64,000 bases of DNA from Lachnospiraceae bacterium (GTDB lineage Bacteria; Bacillota; Clostridia; Lachnospirales; Lachnospiraceae), in NCBI GenBank assembly GCA_017472605.1, contig JAFUPV010000052.1:60281-124280 (forward strand). The letters run 5' to 3'. Of this stretch, positions 35,209 through 43,434 are shown piece after piece (positions within the stretch are counted from its first letter, which is position 1; each line of letters opens with the position of its first letter). The position numbers and the translations under genes are program-made. The notes below the pieces were generated by a model. That model was not told where the DNA came from, ran no database searches, and worked only from the letters and a program-made list of their open reading frames with translations.

Positions 35209-35356
35209 CTTGTGTTCCTCCATTCCGCTTTTTCATAAATCGCAAAATTGCTTTTTGTTTTCTATCAACGTAACGTATATCCTGTTTTGTTGTTTTTCAC
35301 TATCTTCATTATATTCTTTTTTACCATTTATTCCTCTTAATAAGTGTCACAAACTC

Positions 35357-35606
35357 CTCAAAAAGTCTCATTCTAACCAAATCACGCTCCGATTTTTTCT
35401 CATCTTTTCCGGGCAAAATGCTGGATTTTCCATGTTTTTTCTGTTATACTGGTGGCACAATCAACATCCGGCATCGCAGGTGGCTGACACAACGCCTTGT
35501 GAAAATAGCACAAAATGTGAAACGTTTCGTCAGTAGAAAGTACCCCTTTTGAGAATCCATTTTTCTCAAAAAGTCTGTTTTTCGACATATTTTTCTCAAT
35601 AAGTCT
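35357..35606. promoter_or_regulatory. Three CTCAAAAAGTCT boxes between the GH3 operon and the AraC regulator
   Basis: CTCAAAAAGTCT occurs at 35357-35368 and 35565-35576, and CTCAATAAGTCT at 35595-35606; the last two are exactly 30 bp apart and sit in nearly identical T-rich contexts. They lie in the 459-bp divergent intergenic region and are good candidates for the binding sites of the AraC-type regulator. Candidate -10 boxes are the TATAAT on the minus strand (35313-35308) for the GH3 operon and a TATACT near 35441 for the regulator; neither has a clear -35. Confidence 0.5.
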
Positions 35607-35667
35607 ATTTTTCTCTGCCGTTCGTCCTGTTGTCCGCTTCTTCTGCCGCGTTTGAAAGGAGTCTCTC

Positions 35668-36537
35668 ATGATTGAAGAACTTCACGGTTCCAAAGAAACC
35701 GTACTCCATACTGTCAGCAAAGACTTTAAGTTTTACATGAACCACGAATACGAAAACTACCCGCCTCACTGGCACAGTGAGATGGAAATCATCATGCCTG
35801 TAGAAGAGAACTACACAATCATTCTGGACAGCAGGGAATATGTCCTCTCCCCTCTCGACATCATCGTCATCCCCTCCGGTGCAAGCCATGAGCTGATTGC
35901 GCCGCCCCAGGGCACCAGGATCATCTTCCAGGTCAGCCATTCCATTGTCCGCGAGGTAAACGGATTCGACTCCATCTACAACCGTTTCTTCCCCTGCGCC
36001 GTTTTCCGCTCGGACAGCAATGAACCGGCTCAGGCAAAGATGGCACAGCTGCTCCAGGACATTTCTCATGAATACGAAGAGAACCACCCCCTGTGGGAAG
36101 CATCCATCCACAGCATGGTAATCCGTTTCTTTGTCCTCGCCGGACGAATCTGCATCAACAAAGCCGATACCTTCCCCGGCGTCCGTCAGAAGAAACAGCA
36201 GGCTTACATAGACACCTTTTTCTCCGTCTGCACCTACCTCAATGATCACTGCACGGAGCAGCTGTCGCTGGAGGCAACCGCCAGGATGGCCGGTTTCAGC
36301 AAATCCCAGTTCATCCGCCTCTTCAAAGAGTACTCCGGCACCTCCTACTATGAATATGTAACAAGACGCCGGCTGATGCGCGCGGACATCCTTCTCGGTG
36401 AACCGGAATACTCCATCACAGAGGTTGCCATGCAAAGCGGCTTCAACAGCCTTGCAACCTTCAACCGCGTGTTCAAGGAACACCATCACTGCACACCGAT
36501 GGAATACCGGAAACAGATCCGCAAAGCAATCAGATAA
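35668..36537 (+). CDS. AraC family regulator with N-terminal cupin
   Basis: 289 residues. The N-terminal cupin sensor (about 15-95: YPPHWHSEMEIIMPV, LDIIVIPSGASHEL) probably binds a sugar. The C-terminal double helix-turn-helix is LSLEATARMAGFSKSQFIRLFKEYSG and YSITEVAMQSGFNSLATFNRVFKEHHHCTPMEYRK. AAAGGAG lies 6 bases before the start. It is divergent from the GH3/ABC operon, which it most likely activates. Confidence 0.92.
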   Translation: MIEELHGSKETVLHTVSKDFKFYMNHEYENYPPHWHSEMEIIMPVEENYTIILDSREYVLSPLDIIVIPSGASHELIAPPQGTRIIFQVSHSIVREVNGFDSIYNRFFPCAVFRSDSNEPAQAKMAQLLQDISHEYEENHPLWEASIHSMVIRFFVLAGRICINKADTFPGVRQKKQQAYIDTFFSVCTYLNDHCTEQLSLEATARMAGFSKSQFIRLFKEYSGTSYYEYVTRRRLMRADILLGEPEYSITEVAMQSGFNSLATFNRVFKEHHHCTPMEYRKQIRKAIR

Positions 36538-36553
36538 AGGGCAAATCTGTCGG

Positions 36554-36589
36554 AAGACCGCCATAGCACATCACTGACAAATTCGCCCA
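36554..36589 (+). repeat. Degenerate family A repeat, copy 4
   Basis: GACCG...AGCACA-TCACTGA-CAAATTCGCCC keeps the loop and the right flank but the stem is lost. Confidence 0.35.
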
Positions 36590-36591
36590 TA

Positions 36592-36652
36592 AAAAAACGC
36601 CCCCTGCTGTGTGTTGTCTAAAAACAGATTCACACCAGACTGGGGACGTTTC
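36592..36652. terminator. Terminator between the AraC gene and potD
   Basis: AACG-CCCC-CTG at 36597 pairs with CAG-ACTGGGG-ACGTT ending near 36652, an imperfect long stem with A-rich and T-rich flanks, usable from both sides. Confidence 0.65.
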
Positions 36653-36679
36653 ATTTTACGCGAGTTTCTTCTCGTTTCT

Positions 36680-37972
36680 TTAATCGCAGGCTGCCTTAAA
36701 CTCAGTCCATGCCTTATTATAAGCCTCGTTTGCTTCGTTGCTTACATTCTGGATCATCTCCATTGCCGCGCCTTCCGGAGCTACAAGCAGCTGCTTTGCA
36801 TCTTCAGAGATGAACTCTTCTGCCGCTTTTACTGTGCAGTAATAGCCCAGGTATTCAAAGAAGTCTGCCGCGTTCTCCGGCTCAAGCAGGTAGTCGAGGA
36901 ACAGATGGGCAGCAGAAGCGTTGGGCGCCTGGGACGGAATGAAGCCCGCCATGACACCGTAGCCAAGTCCTTCTTCCGGTACGCAGACCTTCAGATTCGG
37001 ATTCTCACCAAGAGCCGCGTAAACCTGAGATGTGTAGAGGAATGCCGCGCTTGCCTCGCCGCTTAACAGAGCCAGCTGTGTATTGTCATCCTTGATCACA
37101 CGAACATTGGGAGCCAGCTCTTTCAGCTTCTCACCGGCGCTCTCGATCACAGCCACATCCTCCGTGTTCATGGACTCGCCCATGGCAAGCTGTGTGATTC
37201 CCATGATTACGCGGTAATTTCCAATCAGCGCCACACTGTCTTCCAGAGACGGATCCCAGAGACTGTTGTAGCCGGTAATTTCACATTCCACCACATCCGG
37301 GTCATAGACGATCAGCGGGATTCCCGCACCAAGCGGAACCGTGTACTCGTCGTCCGGATCATAGAACTGTCCCTGGTAAACCGGATTGATGTTCTCCCAG
37401 TTCGTCAGCGATTTCTGATCCAGCTTCTGAGCCAGACCTTCCGCAATCACGTTCTCGATGATATAGTCGTCTGCGATGACCAGGTCATAGTCGCCGCCCT
37501 TTGCCGTGCTCAGCTTTTGGAGCATGGTCTCGTCGGTATCAAAGTTGGAATAGACAATTTCAATTCCATACGTTTCCTCAAATCCGTCCAGGATCGAATC
37601 CGGGAACATTCCTTCCCAGGTGAAGATCACCAGCTCGCCGTTTCCGATATCCGCTGCGCCGTCGCTTCCACTCTCTGACGCGGTTGTCTCATCCGCTTCC
37701 TGCCCTGCAGTTTCCGGCTCTTTTGTTGTCTCCGCAGCAGTCTCCTCAGTTGTCACCGCTTCTGTAGCCGCTTCCTTCGCTGTTGTCACCTCTTCCGTCA
37801 CTGCTTCTTCCGTTGTGGTCTCTGAAACAGCTGTCGTCTCTGCCGCTGTTGACACTTCTGTTGTCTTCTGTGCCTCCGTCGTTGTCTTTTTGTCTGTATC
37901 ACTGGTACAGCCGCCAAGACATGCAGCCGTCAATGCCGCAGCCAGTGCTGCGCCTGCGAATTTTCTTCTCAT
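36680..37972 (-). CDS. potD: Spermidine/putrescine ABC transporter binding lipoprotein with a long acidic linker
   Basis: 430 residues. A lipoprotein signal (MRRKFAGAAL...) has the lipobox ACLGGC (C22). From about 25 to 105 comes a low-complexity linker of Thr, Glu and Ala (TTEAQKTTEVSTAAETT...), absent from ordinary PotD, which should lift the domain off the membrane. The binding domain then starts NGELVIFTWEGMFPDSILDGFEETYGIE, typical of PotD/PotF, binding putrescine or spermidine. GGAGG stands 10 bases before the start. Last gene of potABCD. Confidence 0.9.
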   Translation of the reverse strand: MRRKFAGAALAAALTAACLGGCTSDTDKKTTTEAQKTTEVSTAAETTAVSETTTEEAVTEEVTTAKEAATEAVTTEETAAETTKEPETAGQEADETTASESGSDGAADIGNGELVIFTWEGMFPDSILDGFEETYGIEIVYSNFDTDETMLQKLSTAKGGDYDLVIADDYIIENVIAEGLAQKLDQKSLTNWENINPVYQGQFYDPDDEYTVPLGAGIPLIVYDPDVVECEITGYNSLWDPSLEDSVALIGNYRVIMGITQLAMGESMNTEDVAVIESAGEKLKELAPNVRVIKDDNTQLALLSGEASAAFLYTSQVYAALGENPNLKVCVPEEGLGYGVMAGFIPSQAPNASAAHLFLDYLLEPENAADFFEYLGYYCTVKAAEEFISEDAKQLLVAPEGAAMEMIQNVSNEANEAYNKAWTEFKAACD

Positions 37973-38079
37973 AACTCTCTCGCCTCCTCAATTAATCAAT
38001 GATTCCTTCCATTTTTTGCATCTGCACAGGTATTCTGCCATAAATCCTACCAGATTGCAATGGATTATCTTATCCCTTC

Positions 38080-38862
38080 TTATTTCTTTCTGTTTCCGAT
38101 CCGTCCAATCAGTACGGAGAGCAGAAGAACGGTTACCGTAACAAGCAGCATCAGCGTGCACAGCGCATTAATCTCCGGTGTCACGCCAAATTTGATCCTT
38201 GTGTAAATGCGGATCGGCAGCGTCGTTACCTTCGGCCCCGTTACAAAAATGCTGATGACCACATCGTCAAACGACATGGCAAAAGCAAGCAGACTGCCGG
38301 AAGCGACTGCCGGAGCAATCAACGGCAGCGTAATGTCAAAGAATGCCCGCACCGGACCGGCGCCAAGATCACGGGCCGCCTCCTCCAGCGACAGTTCCAT
38401 GCCTGCCAGCCGCGCCTTCACCATCATAAACACATAGGGAATCGAAAAGGCAGTATGGGCAATCACCAGCGTCACCATTCCCTGCGGCAGATTCAGCAGG
38501 CTGAAAAAGCTCAGAAACACCATTCCGAGAATAATTTCCGGGATCATGATTGGCAGCGTCGTTACATATTCCACCGCACCCTTTCCGCGGAATTTCATCC
38601 GGCTTAAGCCAAAGGCGCCCAGCGTACCGATCACGGCAGCAGACAGACAGCTCATGCCCGCAACTGCCAGACTGTTTCGCAGCGATTCAAACAATTCCTC
38701 ATCCTGAAACAGTTCCTGATACCACTGCAGCGAAAATCCGGACCAGCCGTAGGTATACTTGGATTCATGGAAGGAATAGACAACCACCATCACAATGGGA
38801 AGGTAGAGGAAAATCATGACCAGGGTCAGAAACAGAGACGGAAATACTGATTTGCGTTTCAT
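38080..38862 (-). CDS. potC: Spermidine/putrescine ABC transporter permease PotC
   Basis: 260 residues, six membrane helices, with VVVYSFHESKYTYGWSGFSLQWYQELF at the start and the EAA loop [43 protein letters not shown] is a PotC signature. It overlaps potB by 4 bases (ATGA). Confidence 0.94.
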   Translation of the reverse strand: MKRKSVFPSLFLTLVMIFLYLPIVMVVVYSFHESKYTYGWSGFSLQWYQELFQDEELFESLRNSLAVAGMSCLSAAVIGTLGAFGLSRMKFRGKGAVEYVTTLPIMIPEIILGMVFLSFFSLLNLPQGMVTLVIAHTAFSIPYVFMMVKARLAGMELSLEEAARDLGAGPVRAFFDITLPLIAPAVASGSLLAFAMSFDDVVISIFVTGPKVTTLPIRIYTRIKFGVTPEINALCTLMLLVTVTVLLLSVLIGRIGNRKK

Positions 38863-39716
38863 ACAATACCCTCCAGTTCTCCCGTATTTGCAATCCTGCG
38901 GTAAAGGATCAGCAGCAGCGTCGTGATTGTCATCAGCACCACGGAAAGGGCTGCCGCAAACGGCCAGTCCGCTCCTCTGGTCAGCTGGTCCTGGATCAGG
39001 CTTCCTACCAGGACAATCTTATTTCCGCCCAGGATATCCGCAATAAAGAACAGGCCCATGGACGGAACAAACGTCAGGATCACACCGGAAAGCAGTCCCG
39101 GCAGCGTCAGACGAAACGTCACAGTCCAGAACGCCTTTGCCGCCGAAGCGCCAAGATCCCTTGCCGCTTCCACCAGATTCCAGTCCATCTTGTCCACACT
39201 GGAATAGACCGCCAGCATCATAAAGGGCAGCAGCGCATAGACCATTCCCACCACAACAGCCGGATAGCTGTAGAGAAGCTTCAGCGGTTTGATCTCAAAT
39301 CCGAGAAAGCGGATCGTCTGATAAAGGACTCCTTTTGCCTGCAGAATGATCATCCAGCCGTAAAGACGGATCAGTGAACTGGTCCAGAACGGAATCATGA
39401 TCAGAAGCAGAAGCAGCCTTTTTTTCGAAGGAGACAGCTTCGCCATGAAATAGCCGAAGGGATAACCGATCAGCCCGGTCAAAAACGTTGTGGTAAAGGC
39501 CAGCTTCAGGGACTGGACAAAACACTCCCGGTAAACCGGCTCTCCGATTCTCTCATAGTTGCGCAGGGTGAAGACGGCTTCAATGCCCCAGCTGTCCGAT
39601 TTGCTCATAAAACTGAGCACTACCATGTAGATCAGCGGTCCCGCTACAAACAGAATCGTGAACAGATACAGCGGAAGCGCGGCCAGCCAGACCCTGCTTC
39701 TTTTTTTACTTCTCAT
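38859..39716 (-). CDS. potB: Spermidine/putrescine ABC transporter permease PotB
   Basis: 285 residues, six membrane helices, EAA loop [27 protein letters not shown]. The start MRSKKRSRV at 39716 has GGAGGG 6 bases upstream; a GTG two codons earlier is less likely. It overlaps the end of potA by 11 bases. Confidence 0.94.
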   Translation of the reverse strand: MRSKKRSRVWLAALPLYLFTILFVAGPLIYMVVLSFMSKSDSWGIEAVFTLRNYERIGEPVYRECFVQSLKLAFTTTFLTGLIGYPFGYFMAKLSPSKKRLLLLLIMIPFWTSSLIRLYGWMIILQAKGVLYQTIRFLGFEIKPLKLLYSYPAVVVGMVYALLPFMMLAVYSSVDKMDWNLVEAARDLGASAAKAFWTVTFRLTLPGLLSGVILTFVPSMGLFFIADILGGNKIVLVGSLIQDQLTRGADWPFAAALSVVLMTITTLLLILYRRIANTGELEGIV

Positions 39717-40917
39717 TGGCACCCTCCACCGAACTCTTCTCTACCAGCACTGCCGCTTCCGGATCCCAGAACACAAGGACATGATCTCCGACCTTCTGAT
39801 CCGGACGGATTCCATGGCGGCTTGCGATCAGCTCCTCGCCGCTCTCCGTTTCCATCGCCATCCGAAGCATGCCGCCCGCAAAGCTGATCTCCTTCACTGT
39901 GCAGGGAATTCCCGTCGTTTTCGGACATTGCTGCTCGAAGCCTTTCAAACTGTCGTCACCTCTTCCCTCATTCTCCTGTTTTGCCGCCTCCTGTTCCCTG
40001 CTCTCCTGCCTGCGGCTTTTTGACGTTGGTTCAGAATCAGCTTCGCAGATCTGCAGCTTCTCACTGCGCACTGCCATCCGCACCTCCTGACCAGCCAGAT
40101 ACTCCGCCTCATTTCCGACTTTCACGAAAACCGTTCCGTTTTCCGCCGCAACCGCAAGGCTATTCCCTGTTTTCCGGAGCACCGTTCCACAGATTACATT
40201 TGCGCTTCCCACAAACTTCGCCACATAGTCGGTTCTCGGCTTGTCATAAATCTGATCCGGCGTTCCGATCTGCTCAAACACACCGCCATGCATCACCGCG
40301 ATCCGGTCAGACATGTTCAGCGCTTCCTCCTGGTCATGGGTGATGTAGATAAAGGTAATCCCCAGCCGCTTCTGCAGGCGCTTCAATTCAATCTGCATCT
40401 GTCTTCTCAGCTGCAGATCCAGCGCGCCAAGCGGCTCATCCAGAAGCAGAACACGCGGATTATTCACCAGCGCACGGGCAATCGCCACACGCTGTTTCTG
40501 TCCGCCGGACAGCTGAGCTGGCCTGCGCTTCTCATATCCGGCCAGCTGAACCAGCTCCAGTGCTTCTGCCACCCGTTTCTTCTGCTCCGCTTTCGGAACC
40601 TTCCGCAGCTTCAGTCCATATGCCACGTTCTCTGCAACCGTCATATGAGGAAACAGCGCATAGTTCTGAAATACTGTGTTCACATCCCGTTTATCCGGTG
40701 ATTTCCCGGTCACATCCTGCCCCTCCAGAATCACACTTCCCTCATCGGGAAACTCCAGACCTGCCACAATGCGCAGGGTCGTTGTTTTTCCGCATCCGGA
40801 TGATCCAAGCAGGGTAATAAATTCGCCGGAATCAATGGAAAGATCGATTCCATTCAGCACCGAAACTCCGTCAAACGCCTTTCTGATCCCTTTCAGTTCA
40901 AGAATTGTTTCACTCAT
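39706..40917 (-). CDS. potA: Spermidine/putrescine ABC transporter ATPase PotA with a TOBE-domain insertion
   Basis: 403 residues. ATPase domain: Walker A GSSGCGKT, signature [15 protein letters not shown], Walker [12 protein letters not shown], switch [10 protein letters not shown]. The C-terminal TOBE-type domain contains an extra hydrophilic stretch ([19 protein letters not shown]... to [10 protein letters not shown], about 35 residues) not usual in PotA. The start [10 protein letters not shown] at 40917 has GGAG 6 bases upstream. First gene of the operon. Confidence 0.94.
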   Translation of the reverse strand: MSETILELKGIRKAFDGVSVLNGIDLSIDSGEFITLLGSSGCGKTTTLRIVAGLEFPDEGSVILEGQDVTGKSPDKRDVNTVFQNYALFPHMTVAENVAYGLKLRKVPKAEQKKRVAEALELVQLAGYEKRRPAQLSGGQKQRVAIARALVNNPRVLLLDEPLGALDLQLRRQMQIELKRLQKRLGITFIYITHDQEEALNMSDRIAVMHGGVFEQIGTPDQIYDKPRTDYVAKFVGSANVICGTVLRKTGNSLAVAAENGTVFVKVGNEAEYLAGQEVRMAVRSEKLQICEADSEPTSKSRRQESREQEAAKQENEGRGDDSLKGFEQQCPKTTGIPCTVKEISFAGGMLRMAMETESGEELIASRHGIRPDQKVGDHVLVFWDPEAAVLVEKSSVEGANEK

Positions 40918-40934
40918 ATCAGACTCCATTCCGC

Positions 40935-40966
40935 CACAAAAACCGCATGGACCATGCGGTTTTGTG
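40935..40966. terminator. Terminator between hflC and potA
   Basis: CACAAAAACCGCATG pairs with CATGCGGTTTTGTG around ACC; T-rich on both sides. It ends the hflKC transcript and stands directly upstream of potA. Confidence 0.85.
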
Positions 40967-40976
40967 ACTTTCTTCT

Positions 40977-41855
40977 TTATTCTTCCGTGGACATGAAGAT
41001 CGATGCCAGCGGGGAATCCTTCGGCAGGATCAATGTCTTGTTGCTTCCGGACATGGAAGCCTTCGCCGCGTCAAGAGCGCGGGTAAACGCATAGAAATCT
41101 GCTCTTTCTTCTGTATTATATGCAGCAGCAAGAATTCTCATATACTCACTTTCACCTTCTGCAATGATTGCAGCCGCATCTGCCTCCGCGTCGGAAAGCA
41201 TGATGGAGATCTCCTTGTCTGTTGTGTTGCGGATTTTCTTCGCTTCCGAATCACCTTCCGCCTGATAGCTTGCGGCAATCTGGTTACGCTCGGAAATCAT
41301 TCGCTCATAAACCGCTTCCTTGTTGTCCTCCGGCAGATCCATCTGCTTAATCTCAACAGACAGAACTTCGATTCCGTAGGAGTCAATCGCGTCGCCGATG
41401 TTCGCCATGATCAGCTCCTGCAGCTCACCGTCACGGGAGGCGATGACCTCGTTCTGGGTCAGGCTGCTGATTGCATTCTTGGTTGCGTTGTAAACAGCTG
41501 CGTCGATTCTGCTCTCCGCATTGGAAACAGAACGGTTCAGCGTCTTGGAAAACGCCTGCGGATCTGTAATCTTCCAGAGCACATAGCTGTCGGCAATCAT
41601 GGTCTTTTTATCCTTGGTGATTACATCAGAAGCGCTCAGATCATAGAGAAGAATCTGCTTGGGGAGCTTCTGCTCACCGTCAACAAACGGAATCTTGAAG
41701 CTCAGTCCGGCTTCACTTTCAATGCGGTCGATCTTGCTGAACCGTGTGATCAGTGTATATTCATTTTCCTTTGTGATTACCAGCGAAGACAGCAGGCCAA
41801 CAAGAACAACAAAAGCTGCCACTCCGATGATCACTCTCTTTACAACTTTACTCAT
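40977..41855 (-). CDS. hflC: SPFH/band-7 membrane protein HflC
   Basis: 292 residues. N-terminal membrane helix (8-28), then an SPFH domain ([27 protein letters not shown]) and a long helical part ([12 protein letters not shown]...[17 protein letters not shown]). With HflK it forms a large membrane assembly that, in E. coli, holds and modulates the FtsH protease. One base separates it from hflK, so the two are co-translated. Confidence 0.92.
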   Translation of the reverse strand: MSKVVKRVIIGVAAFVVLVGLLSSLVITKENEYTLITRFSKIDRIESEAGLSFKIPFVDGEQKLPKQILLYDLSASDVITKDKKTMIADSYVLWKITDPQAFSKTLNRSVSNAESRIDAAVYNATKNAISSLTQNEVIASRDGELQELIMANIGDAIDSYGIEVLSVEIKQMDLPEDNKEAVYERMISERNQIAASYQAEGDSEAKKIRNTTDKEISIMLSDAEADAAAIIAEGESEYMRILAAAYNTEERADFYAFTRALDAAKASMSGSNKTLILPKDSPLASIFMSTEE

Positions 41856-41856
41856 A

Positions 41857-42834
41857 TCAGTTTGTTCCTCCTTCTGATGTGGATGCTCCGGTCTGCTCCT
41901 GGCTTACCGATCCGCTCAGCTGCTCATGGAGCATGGTTGATGTGGAATCCGTGCCGTCAATGATCACGCGCATCTGCGGCAGAATTTCTTCCATCGCCTC
42001 GTAGAACATGCGCTGCTTTGTCAGTTCCGGATTTTTCTGATATTCTTCAAACTGTGCATTGAACATTGCCACCTCAGCGTTTGCCTCGTTGACACGCTGA
42101 TTCTTCTGTGCCTCCGCTTTCTGCAGAACCTGGTCTACATCTGCCTCGGCAATCGGAAGCTTTTCATTTCGATATTTATTGGCATTATTGATGCTTGTCT
42201 CTTTTCCCTGCTTTGCTGTTTCTACCGCCTTAAAGGCTTCCATGACAGCGGTTGTGGGCGGCTGGGAGTCCTGAATCGAGATGTTCACCAGCGCAAGTCC
42301 GATGTCGTAGGTCTCCAGCTCGGAAGTGATCATTGCCTTGATGTTGGACTGGATCTCACCCTTTCCGGTGGTCAGCACGCTGTCCACATCGTAGTTGCTG
42401 ATGGCATCACGGATGCAGCTCTGGGCGATGTTTTTCAGAATTACCTTCGGCTGTTTTGACGCGTAGACATATTTCACCGGATCCGATACCCGATATTCCA
42501 CATAGAAGTCCACATCGACGAAATTGAAATCGGATGTGATCATGACAGACTCAGACTCAATGGTATTTCCATACTCGTCGTAGCCAATCTGCAGACTCTG
42601 AATGGTGGTGTTTACCTTTGTTACCTGCTGAATAAACGGAATCTTTACATGGAGACCAGGTTCTGTTACCGCATGGCTGACACCAAACGTAGTAATCACA
42701 GCCTGTTCCTGTTCATTGATCGTGTAGGTTGCATTTCCTGCACAGACTGCCGCAGCTACAACAAACACGACTGCAAAAATCAGCAGTGCCTGCTTTCCTT
42801 TGGACACTCTCCTTCTTCCACCCTGTTCACTCAT
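41857..42834 (-). CDS. hflK: SPFH/band-7 membrane protein HflK
   Basis: 325 residues. Membrane helix about 16-36 (LLIFAVVFVVAAAVCAG), SPFH domain (NEQEQAVITTFGVSHAVTEPGLHVKIPF) and a coiled-coil helix (ADVDQVLQKAEAQKNQRVNEANAE). The start MSEQGGRRRV at 42834 is set by AAAGGAGGAG 8 bases upstream. It is preceded by a leader of about 400 bases with a putative manganese riboswitch and terminator, an unexpected form of control for this gene pair. Confidence 0.92.
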   Translation of the reverse strand: MSEQGGRRRVSKGKQALLIFAVVFVVAAAVCAGNATYTINEQEQAVITTFGVSHAVTEPGLHVKIPFIQQVTKVNTTIQSLQIGYDEYGNTIESESVMITSDFNFVDVDFYVEYRVSDPVKYVYASKQPKVILKNIAQSCIRDAISNYDVDSVLTTGKGEIQSNIKAMITSELETYDIGLALVNISIQDSQPPTTAVMEAFKAVETAKQGKETSINNANKYRNEKLPIAEADVDQVLQKAEAQKNQRVNEANAEVAMFNAQFEEYQKNPELTKQRMFYEAMEEILPQMRVIIDGTDSTSTMLHEQLSGSVSQEQTGASTSEGGTN

Positions 42835-43106
42835 TGTTATTACTCCTCCTTTAATAAGTGCCGCATCCCTGCTGTCAGCCAGACATCCGGACACGTAGTA
42901 CTCCGTATCCAGACACAGCGTTTCTGTGTTTCTGTCCGCCTCACCGGCAGTCTGCGGTCGGTCATGTACTGAACCGTAGCAAATTCAGTACCGTTCCTCA
43001 TGCGCAAACATCGTTTCACCCGACGGCAGTCTCATTTTTTCTGCCCACGCTTCCTGCAGAAACGCTTTTGCCTGACCGGGAAGCCCAGGAAACATTCCCA
43101 TATAGC

Positions 43107-43148
43107 AAAAAAACTTTTACTGCCTGCTTCTGCGCATGCAATAAAAGT
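43107..43148 (-). terminator. Terminator serving as the riboswitch expression platform
   Basis: Minus strand ACTTTTATTGC (43148-43138) pairs with GCAGTAAAAGT (43123-43113) and is followed by TTTTTTT. Its 5' arm is also the 3' strand of aptamer helix P1 (AGACTTTTAT), so aptamer folding and termination exclude each other. Confidence 0.75.
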
Positions 43149-43244
43149 CTTACTATCCATATCTGCGAGCCGAATCCGGATGAAGCAATTCAGCTGTCCT
43201 GACGCATGATATTATACCGAAGTATTAGCTACTCCCTTTTACTT
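43141..43244 (-). promoter_or_regulatory. Putative yybP-ykoY (Mn2+) riboswitch upstream of hflKC
   Basis: Read on the minus strand: P1 AGTAAAAG pairs with CTTTTATT; it is followed by the conserved GGGAGTAGC and closed by AGTAAGAC (family: GGGGAGUAGC and AGCRAGACC). A small hairpin ATAC-TTCG-GTAT comes next, then a helix TATC-A-TGCG/CGCA-GATA with the internal sequence CGTCA, the conserved L3 element, and an inner helix AGCTGAAT/ATTCGGCT. An extra hairpin common in this family (P4) is missing. The aptamer overlaps the terminator so that metal binding should allow read-through. Confidence 0.7.
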
Positions 43245-43250
43245 GCCAGT

Positions 43251-43280
43251 ATTATAACAGTACATCCCGTTTCCTGTCAA
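43251..43280 (-). promoter_or_regulatory. Promoter of the riboswitch-hflKC transcript
   Basis: Minus-strand -35 TTGACA (43280-43275), spacer 18, -10 TATAAT (43256-43251). The predicted start near 43244 is just before the aptamer. Between the terminator and hflK (42835-43106) I find no gene with a ribosome site; a CAGAAACACAG...CTGTGTCTG hairpin lies at 42911-42936. Confidence 0.75.
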
Positions 43281-43363
43281 GCACTTTTTTTGTTTCAGCG
43301 GTAAACCGTCAGACAGTTTCCGGCAAAAAGCGATTCTTTTCCGTTCCTGACGCGTTTCTTCTA

Positions 43364-43393
43364 TTGAAATCTATGGGATTCCTGTGGTATACT
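43364..43393 (+). promoter_or_regulatory. Promoter of the lipoprotein gene
   Basis: -35 TTGAAA (43364-43369), spacer 18, -10 TATACT (43388-43393), about 40 bases upstream of the TTG start. Confidence 0.6.
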
Positions 43394-43434
43394 GTCAGGG
43401 CAACTATTATGAACAGTACGTGCGGAGGTCAGTT

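Noticed and set aside
42985-43101. 38-codon frame (MGMFPGLPGQAKAF...) between the riboswitch terminator and hflK
   Set aside because: Its ATG follows the terminator T tract directly, without any ribosome site.
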